DNA from: Alphaproteobacteria bacterium | GTDB taxonomy: Bacteria; Pseudomonadota; Alphaproteobacteria; Rickettsiales; UBA8987 | DNA: 11,891 nt | Direction: 5' to 3' | Assembly: GCA_003531345.1 (NCBI GenBank) | Contig: DQGZ01000086.1 | Coordinates: 1 to 11,891 of the forward strand | Shown here: positions 7,337 through 11,891 of the stretch, in pieces | Position numbering within the stretch: position 1 is the first letter of the stretch | How the letters are laid out: every line of letters starts with the position of its first letter | Notes under the pieces: generated by a model | Seen by the model: the letters and a program-made list of their open reading frames with translations, nothing else | Told to the model about the DNA's origin: nothing | Database searches by the model: none | Program-made: the position numbers and the translations under genes

Positions 7337-9049
7337 CTATTTTTTAATTATGTTTGCATTCATAACAAAATCCTTGATCATGCCGCCATTTTCCAGTGGA
7401 GTTGATTTCATGTTGGTTATTATTAGGTTTTCAACTACATCACTGCCTTCAAATGCCTTGGTAAACTCAATTATATTATTTTCTTCAAAGGCCCTGCCTT
7501 CTATAATCAACAGATTCTTATCTATTTTTATCTTTTCCAGCCATACACCATCTGGAATATTACTGCTCACCTGCTTTAATGTTGAGATTATTAACGCCTG
7601 ATTAGCAGGAATTTCAGCACTGAATTTTACCAGCCTGTTTAGATGCGCTCCATTTTCAGTAAGCTCTTTATATAATTTATTCTTTTCTGAATATTGCCTG
7701 CTGAGATTGTTAAACTCTGATATTTCTTTATAGTTGGAGGAGTACTGCCCAGCTGAAAAAAGTGAATAAAAAGTTACGATCAAACTACACAAAGCAACAA
7801 TTGCACCAAGGGTGACCTTAGAATAGAAAGCCGCTCTTAAATCACTCTTTATTCCTTCAGCATTCGGCAAAAGATTTATAGCATCAGATATTTGCTTTTT
7901 ACTTTCATCTGCAAATATCTCAATCTTTCTGGTAGCAAGGCCACTTGTAATTGCAAAGGCTGATCTATCTTCAGTGATCCCATCAAAAAGCTTTTCATCA
8001 ACATCAAGTTTTTCAAACAGATTTGTCTGAATGATTTTTATCTCAACAATTTTATCAGAAAGCCCAGAAATTAATTTGGAGATATTTTTTTCGCTGGAAA
8101 TAACATTTACTTCTCTGATTTTATTTTTGAATTTATCTTCATGTTTTGAGATAATATGCTTCAATTGTGAGGCAAACCTTACCTGAAAGGTCTGGTGTTC
8201 AAAATACTCCCCAAGATAGGACTTTTCATTTTCAGGAACAAAAATATCATAAATATATGGTTTTCCATCTTCCATTATCTCCAGATAATTCTCATCTTTT
8301 CCTATTTTCAATATTGCCTCATTTGCAATATTTTTATCCTCTTTCAGCTTTGAGAGGTTAATTATCGGAAAACAACCCACATCTATCACCACTAAGTTAA
8401 GGTTTGCAGACAAAACTATCTGCTTATAGATGTCCAGATCAAGCTTTTTTACTGCAACAAAAAGCACTTCCATTTCTTTTTTTGCTGTAATTTCCTTAGT
8501 AATTTTATAGTAGATAGAATAATCAGATAAATTCTCAGAAATTTGAACCAGATTTTGCCAGAATGATGGTATCTTGGTAGCCTTGTCTAAACTATCTTTG
8601 CCCATAAGCGGCAGGGAGATGGTTTTGGTAATTGCCAGTGAAGCAGGTATTGCCAATGCTACATTACGATTCTGAATTTTATTTTTGCTGAAAACTTCAA
8701 TTAAAGCATCTGAATAGAGTTTGGGGTTTTTTCGAAAAGAATCAAAATTAAATGAATTCAGAACATTTTTAGAAACCAGCTTCTCTATTTTCCACTTCCC
8801 ATTAATCTCTCTTGCCTCTGCAACTCTGATTATATCTGGTTGTATCTCTATTCCGACTACTTGATGCTCAGTGCAGTATCTCTCTTTTATATACGCTTTT
8901 ACTTTCTCTATCAGGTCCTTTATACTCTGGCGCTCTTTGGGAATATCACTTGAAATATGTTCTGTTACAGGTTGTTCAGGAACAACTACATGATGATTGT
9001 CAGAATTATTGACTAATATATTTAAGGGTTTTTGCTGCATCATTACCAT
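7337..9049 (-). CDS. PilM-PilN fusion (GspL-like topology)
   Basis: This single 570-residue chain joins two proteins that are usually separate. Residues about 62-380 resemble PilM, the actin/FtsA-like cytoplasmic protein: VVGIEIQPDIIRVAEA at about 64-79, VALAIPASLAITKTISLP, and FAITSGLATRK near the end of the domain. Residue 391 begins INLLP, the signature N-terminal peptide of PilN that docks into PilM. It is followed by a transmembrane helix (about 412-432), a coiled-coil stretch and a PilN-like periplasmic domain ending near SSNIPDGVWLEKIKID...LLIIEGRAFEENNI. The fusion reproduces the layout of GspL in type II secretion. Residues 1-60 are a polar extension with no known domain. The start may be ATG 9049, 9043 or 9040; none has a clear Shine-Dalgarno site. 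It is the first gene of the operon. Confidence 0.85.
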   Translation of the reverse strand: MVMMQQKPLNILVNNSDNHHVVVPEQPVTEHISSDIPKERQSIKDLIEKVKAYIKERYCTEHQVVGIEIQPDIIRVAEAREINGKWKIEKLVSKNVLNSFNFDSFRKNPKLYSDALIEVFSKNKIQNRNVALAIPASLAITKTISLPLMGKDSLDKATKIPSFWQNLVQISENLSDYSIYYKITKEITAKKEMEVLFVAVKKLDLDIYKQIVLSANLNLVVIDVGCFPIINLSKLKEDKNIANEAILKIGKDENYLEIMEDGKPYIYDIFVPENEKSYLGEYFEHQTFQVRFASQLKHIISKHEDKFKNKIREVNVISSEKNISKLISGLSDKIVEIKIIQTNLFEKLDVDEKLFDGITEDRSAFAITSGLATRKIEIFADESKKQISDAINLLPNAEGIKSDLRAAFYSKVTLGAIVALCSLIVTFYSLFSAGQYSSNYKEISEFNNLSRQYSEKNKLYKELTENGAHLNRLVKFSAEIPANQALIISTLKQVSSNIPDGVWLEKIKIDKNLLIIEGRAFEENNIIEFTKAFEGSDVVENLIITNMKSTPLENGGMIKDFVMNANIIKK

Positions 9050-9063
9050 TTTATTAACTTGTA

Positions 9064-9092
9064 ATTATATAGCAAATCCTTTGGCTACCCAA
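9064..9092 (-). promoter_or_regulatory. sigma70-like promoter of the pil operon
   Basis: On the minus strand TTGGGT (9092-9087) and a perfect TATAAT (9069-9064) are separated by 17 bp. Transcription would start near 9057, only about 8 bases before the ATG at 9049, giving a very short leader without a Shine-Dalgarno site. The -10 is convincing; the -35 matches the consensus mainly in its TTG. Confidence 0.55.
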
Positions 9093-9094
9093 AG
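9079..9094. promoter_or_regulatory. perfect inverted repeat in the pil promoter (possible operator)
   Basis: CTTTGG at 9079-9084 and CCAAAG at 9089-9094 form a perfect 6-4-6 inverted repeat. It covers the -35 hexamer and part of the spacer of the predicted pil promoter, a position suited to a dimeric repressor. No regulator is recognised nearby. Confidence 0.4.
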
Positions 9095-9149
9095 CAACAA
9101 AGAACTAAACTATTTTTTAATAAAGTGGTTAGTAATTCTTCACACGCCC

Positions 9150-9253
9150 ATAATAAAGTTTAAGGCTCAAATTTCGTTGAGCCTTAAACCCTGATGCAGT
9201 GAAGCCCCTCTTTTTTACCCCCCAAAAACCAAAGACTCACATAACCCATAATA
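9150..9253 (-). ncRNA. candidate small RNA ending in a 13 bp hairpin
   Basis: A perfect 13 bp stem (GTTTAAGGCTCAA at 9158-9170, its complement at 9177-9189, loop ATTTCG) is followed on the minus strand by TTTATTAT, as in a weak intrinsic terminator. No minus-strand gene lies upstream of it, so if it terminates something that should be a short RNA. A possible promoter is TTGTAT (9275-9270) and TATTAT (9253-9248) with 16 bp spacing, which would give a transcript of roughly 90 bases. The hairpin is certain as sequence; the RNA is speculative. It could instead be a palindromic repeat or a read-through block between divergent genes. Confidence 0.22.
9158..9189. repeat. perfect 13 bp stem-loop
   Basis: The two arms, GTTTAAGGCTCAA and TTGAGCCTTAAAC, are exact reverse complements around a 6-base loop. 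This is the strongest hairpin noticed in the window. It lies in the divergent pil-dgt intergenic region. The plus-strand side is followed by CCTGATG, so it is not a plus-strand terminator. Confidence 0.9.
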
Positions 9254-9456
9254 TCACAACATCACGCCTATACAAAGAACTATCTGTTTGATTTTAAATG
9301 ATTTTTTTATTAGTTTTAACTAAATTTAATCTAAAATTTTTGTCTAATTTGTAACTATGTTGGAAAAATACTCTTAAAAAGTCGCTAAAATTCAATTATT
9401 CTGTGGCTTTGAGTGTTTTTTAAATTTAGACTACGGATTCAAATTTGTATCAGAAA

Positions 9457-10617
9457 ATGGCAGAAATATTACATAATACTTATGCTTGTGTTGCACAAAA
9501 TAGTTGCAAATTATACTCAGAAAAGAACAAATCAGGTCGTAATGCTTTCCAGAAAGACAGGGACAGGATAATCCATTCAACTGCATTCAGGCGTTTAGAA
9601 TATAAAACTCAGGTATTCATAAATAATGAAGGGGATCATTACCGTACGCGCCTTACACACAGCTTGGAGGTGGCGCAACTGGCAAGAAGTATTGCACGGA
9701 TATTTGGTGTTGATGAAGATCTAAGTGAAGCCATTTCATTGAGTCATGACCTTGGGCATGCACCTTTTGGGCATGCAGGTGAAGATGCACTGAAGGAAGT
9801 GATGAAAAATTATGGCGGGTTTGACCATAATGCACAAACCATAAGAATACTTACAAAACTAGAAAAGAAATACCCCGAATTTGATGGTCTGAATTTAACT
9901 TGGGATTGTTTGGAAGGACTTGCAAAACATAATGGCCCTGTCAGAAACCCACCCAGAGCACTAAAAGAGTATAATAAACAACATAATTTAAAACTTAATT
10001 CTTACGCCGCTCTTGAAGCACAAATAGCATCGATATGTGATGATATAGCTTATAATAGCCACGATATCGAAGATGGAATAAAGGCTAAATTATTTAACAT
10101 TGAAGAACTTCAAAAGTTACCAATTTTAAAAAACATCATCTCGTCCTTGAGAAAATCTTATAAAAAAATTTCTGACGATGTTCTAATTAACCAAACCAGA
10201 AGTGAGTTCATTGGGAATATGATCAGGGATGTTGTTGAATTTACAGAAACAAAAATTAAAAAATATAAAATTAAAACCGTAAATGACATCAGAGATTGCG
10301 GTGAAAAGATATGTGATTTTTCACCATCATTTAAAAAAGAGCTGCAACAGGTAAGGAATTTTTTGATGGAAAAAATGTATCGCCATCACAAAGTTTTAAT
10401 AATGACCACAAAGGCAAAAAGAATTGTCAGTGAGTTATTTTCATTCTATTTGCAAAACCCCAATTGCCTGCCACCTGAATGGCGTGATACTATTGAGGAT
10501 ATAAGTAATAAAACTGATACTGCACATGTAGTGGTTGACTATATAGCAGGAATGACTGACAGATATGCGTATAAACAATATAAAAAAGTTTTTGATATTG
10601 ATTATACTAATCTGTAA
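9457..10617 (+). CDS. dgt: deoxyguanosinetriphosphate triphosphohydrolase-like HD protein
   Basis: This 386-residue cytosolic enzyme of the HD superfamily is expected to hydrolyse dNTPs, classically dGTP, to the nucleoside and tripolyphosphate. The N-terminal block FQKDRDRIIHSTAFRRLEYK (31-50) and the segment DHYRTRLTHSLEVAQLARSI are hallmarks of the family. The metal-binding HD set is intact: H68 (in LTHSLE), H97-D98 (LSHDLGH) and the aspartate in CDDIAY (D195/D196), with H101 and H106 nearby and the conserved GGFDHNAQTIRI and GLNLTWDCLEGLAKHNGP stretches. Length is normal for the shorter, type 2-like subfamily found in alphaproteobacteria. The start is set at ATG 9457, since the TTG at 9445 adds only four residues and neither has a clear Shine-Dalgarno site. 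It is followed by recO in the same direction after a 69 bp repeat-bearing gap. Confidence 0.93.
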   Translation: MAEILHNTYACVAQNSCKLYSEKNKSGRNAFQKDRDRIIHSTAFRRLEYKTQVFINNEGDHYRTRLTHSLEVAQLARSIARIFGVDEDLSEAISLSHDLGHAPFGHAGEDALKEVMKNYGGFDHNAQTIRILTKLEKKYPEFDGLNLTWDCLEGLAKHNGPVRNPPRALKEYNKQHNLKLNSYAALEAQIASICDDIAYNSHDIEDGIKAKLFNIEELQKLPILKNIISSLRKSYKKISDDVLINQTRSEFIGNMIRDVVEFTETKIKKYKIKTVNDIRDCGEKICDFSPSFKKELQQVRNFLMEKMYRHHKVLIMTTKAKRIVSELFSFYLQNPNCLPPEWRDTIEDISNKTDTAHVVVDYIAGMTDRYAYKQYKKVFDIDYTNL

Positions 10618-10634
10618 ATTACCTGTGGTTTATT

Positions 10635-10665
10635 GTTGATGGTTTTTTGAAACGATGCCATCAAC
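10635..10665. repeat. 8 bp stem-loop between dgt and recO
   Basis: GTTGATGG (10635-10642) and CCATCAAC (10658-10665) are perfect reverse complements around a 15-base loop that begins with six T. The stem can extend by two more pairs past one mismatch. No T-run follows the right arm, so it is not a standard terminator. Its right arm runs directly into the tandem heptamers. Confidence 0.7.
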
Positions 10666-10682
10666 TATCAACTATTAACTAT
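10662..10682. repeat. three tandem heptamers (CAACTAT, CAACTAT, TAACTAT)
   Basis: Three contiguous 7-base units lie at 10662-10668, 10669-10675 and 10676-10682, ending four bases before the TTG start of recO. They occupy the place where a Shine-Dalgarno site would be expected. Short heptamer arrays of this kind often recur as intergenic low-complexity spacers; whether this one does so in this genome cannot be seen here. Confidence 0.8.
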
Positions 10683-10686
10683 CAGC

Positions 10687-11406
10687 TTGAAATTTACTGA
10701 CACAGGAATTGTTATTAGCGTACAGAAATTTTCTGATTCTGGTCTTCTGGTTACTTTATTTTCAAAAAATCATGGGATAGTAAAAGGCATGGTAAAAGGG
10801 CAGAAGAAAAACCAATCTATTTTGCAAATTGGCAACCAGATATCTTTTGAGTGGAATGCCCGACTAGAGGAACATTTAGGAATGCTTACCATATCACTGG
10901 AAAAGGCTTATAGTTTACTGCACTTTTCCAATTACTTAAAAATTCTATCCATAACATCTGTTGCTGCCCTGATAGGTAAAATGCTAAAAGAAAAAGAGCC
11001 GATGAATAATTTATATAATGATTTTGTTAATTACTTGGAAAATTTAAAAAGTGAAAACTGGCTGACGGAATATTCATTATTTGAGCTCAGCCTGCTTTCG
11101 CATTGTGGTTTTGGCTTTGATTTTAACCGTTGCGCTGTCAGTGAAGTAAATGATAACATCATTTATATATCACCAAAAACTGCTTCCGCAGTCAGTGCAT
11201 CTGTTGGGGAGCCTTATAAAGATAAGTTATTTTTAATACCAAAATTTTTTACAGACAGAGATCATCATGCCAGCTACGAAGAGATAATTAATGCAATCAA
11301 TATTACAAGGTACTTTATTACTAAAAATTTCTTTGCGGAGGGGTTAGCAAAACCACCTCAGGCAAGTGAAAATTTTTATGCAGAAATTTATGCTATAGTT
11401 AATTAG
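10687..11406 (+). CDS. recO: DNA repair protein RecO
   Basis: This 239-residue protein acts in the RecFOR pathway, binding single-stranded DNA and helping load RecA onto SSB-coated gaps. The N-terminus FTDTGIVISVQKFSDSGLLV fits the OB-fold start of RecO, which typically reads 'xDEGIVLSVRxxGExxxVV'. The middle GFGFDFNRCAVS followed by YISPKTASAVS matches the conserved block seen in alphaproteobacterial RecO, as does LIPKFF further on. No four-cysteine zinc finger is visible. Length is normal. The start is TTG 10687: an in-frame stop lies at 10648-10650 with no ATG between, and the protein's conserved N-terminus begins right there. Translation may be inefficient or coupled to dgt, as no Shine-Dalgarno site is seen. 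The last 8 bp overlap the tail of the opposite-strand phosphoesterase gene. Confidence 0.88.
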   Translation: MKFTDTGIVISVQKFSDSGLLVTLFSKNHGIVKGMVKGQKKNQSILQIGNQISFEWNARLEEHLGMLTISLEKAYSLLHFSNYLKILSITSVAALIGKMLKEKEPMNNLYNDFVNYLENLKSENWLTEYSLFELSLLSHCGFGFDFNRCAVSEVNDNIIYISPKTASAVSASVGEPYKDKLFLIPKFFTDRDHHASYEEIINAINITRYFITKNFFAEGLAKPPQASENFYAEIYAIVN

Positions 11407-11891
11407 GGGATGGCAAATGTTGTTTTAGTCTGCCACCAACCCTTACATAATCAATATTTTTGGCTCTTCCTGTAACATCATCTATTTCAATATAGGTTCC
11501 ACAAACGGTTGATTCATTATCCGCAGTCTCCATTTTTTCACCACGGATCTTATTTGAAAAATTTGTTATACAAACCCGTTTCTTGAAACCAATAACCGAA
11601 TCATAATCACCACACATTCCTGCGTCTGTATGGTATGCTGTGCCTGAAGGTAAAATTTGTACATCTGCAGTTGGTATGTGAGTATGTGAGCCAACAACTG
11701 CTGAAACTTTGCCATCAACAAAATGTGCAAATGCCATTTTTTCAGAGGTTGCTTCACCGTGTAAATCAACAAAAATATAATCTATATCTTTACCCATTTT
11801 ATATTTTTCCAGAATTTCCGTTATAGATTCAAAAGGACAGTTAACCTGATATTTCATGAATATCTGGCATTGAAGATGAATAACTAAAATT
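11399..11891 (-). CDS. YmdB-type metallophosphoesterase, C-terminal part (runs off window)
   Basis: The frame is open from the right window edge to a TAA at 11401-11399, giving 163 complete codons. An internal ATG at 11857 is not the true start, because the residues before it (ILVIHLQCQIF) match the family's conserved 'VINLxGRVFM' region. Diagnostic metal-binding motifs are present: DLHGEATSEK and GSHTHIPTADVQILP, then GTAYHTDAGMCG. This is the TIGR00282 family, usually about 260-280 residues, so roughly the N-terminal 100 residues with the remaining metal ligands lie beyond the edge. Bacillus YmdB hydrolyses 2',3'-cyclic AMP and affects motility and biofilm decisions; a similar cyclic-nucleotide phosphodiesterase role is likely but unproven here. 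It converges on recO with an 8 bp overlap. Confidence 0.88.
   Translation of the reverse strand, partial: ILVIHLQCQIFMKYQVNCPFESITEILEKYKMGKDIDYIFVDLHGEATSEKMAFAHFVDGKVSAVVGSHTHIPTADVQILPSGTAYHTDAGMCGDYDSVIGFKKRVCITNFSNKIRGEKMETADNESTVCGTYIEIDDVTGRAKNIDYVRVGGRLKQHLPSPN

Larger units (their letters stand above)
9050..9456. other. 407 bp divergent intergenic region
   Basis: This is the only stretch longer than 300 bases without a gene. Its left end carries the pil operon promoter and inverted repeat. The middle has the 13 bp hairpin and a C-rich segment (about 9205-9230). The right part (9283-9420) is very AT-rich, with near-phased A/T tracts at 9302-9350 and a TTAGTT-TT-AACTAA palindrome at 9310-9323. 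An 11 bp direct repeat, ACAAAGAACTA, occurs at 9097-9107 and 9272-9282. No convincing -35/-10 pair for dgt was found. Confidence 0.8.

Noticed and set aside
8997..9194. 65-codon plus-strand frame with hydrophobic stretches over the pil promoter
   Set aside because: It starts antisense inside the PilM-PilN gene, crosses the pil promoter and part of the hairpin, and has no ribosome-binding site or recognisable similarity.
11566..11772. 68-codon minus-strand frame within the YmdB-type gene
   Set aside because: It overlaps the conserved metal-binding motifs of the phosphoesterase in another frame.
11855..11857. ATG at 11857 as the start of a short, truncated phosphoesterase
   Set aside because: The frame stays open to the window edge and the upstream residues match the family, so the gene is cut by the window rather than truncated.

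Overview
The window looks like chromosomal DNA of an AT-rich alphaproteobacterium. The best clues are the conserved housekeeping proteins: the C-terminus of a MidA/NDUFAF7-type methyltransferase, a dGTPase-like HD protein, a RecO with an alphaproteobacterial-looking N-terminus and GFGFD...RCA block, and a YmdB-type metallophosphoesterase. The low GC and the exported ankyrin-repeat protein recall host-associated lineages such as Rickettsiales relatives, but that placement is only inference. No rRNA, tRNA, CRISPR array, transposase or phage gene was seen.

Layout. Positions 1-165 hold the end of the methyltransferase gene (+). Positions 231-2801 encode a large secreted or periplasmic ankyrin-repeat protein (+). 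It converges, with only 15 bp between stop codons, on a five-gene minus-strand operon at 9049-2817. In transcription order the operon encodes a PilM-PilN fusion (GspL-like topology), PilO, PilP, a PilQ/MshL-type secretin and a PilB/GspE/MshE-type assembly ATPase. The genes are tightly packed: 8 bp gap, about 29 bp overlap, 23 bp overlap, then a 61 bp gap. Together they make the alignment complex, outer-membrane channel and motor of a type IV pilus or type II secretion-like machine. Pilins, the PilC/GspF platform protein and the prepilin peptidase are not in the window and must lie elsewhere if the machine works.

Positions 9050-9456 are a 407 bp divergent intergenic region. It holds a good sigma70-like promoter for the pil operon with a perfect inverted repeat touching its -35 box, a perfect 13 bp hairpin that may end a small minus-strand RNA, an 11 bp direct repeat and a run of near-helically phased A/T tracts. 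To its right are dgt (9457-10617, +) and recO (10687-11406, +, TTG start). They are separated by a stem-loop and three tandem heptamers. The recO end overlaps by 8 bp the end of a convergent YmdB-type phosphoesterase gene that runs off the right edge (11399-11891, -).

The most unusual items are the PilM-PilN fusion, the exported ankyrin protein beside a secretion/pilus operon, and the regulatory and repeat structures in the two intergenic regions. I did not find clear evidence of a wholly new system; the operon is a variant of known machinery.
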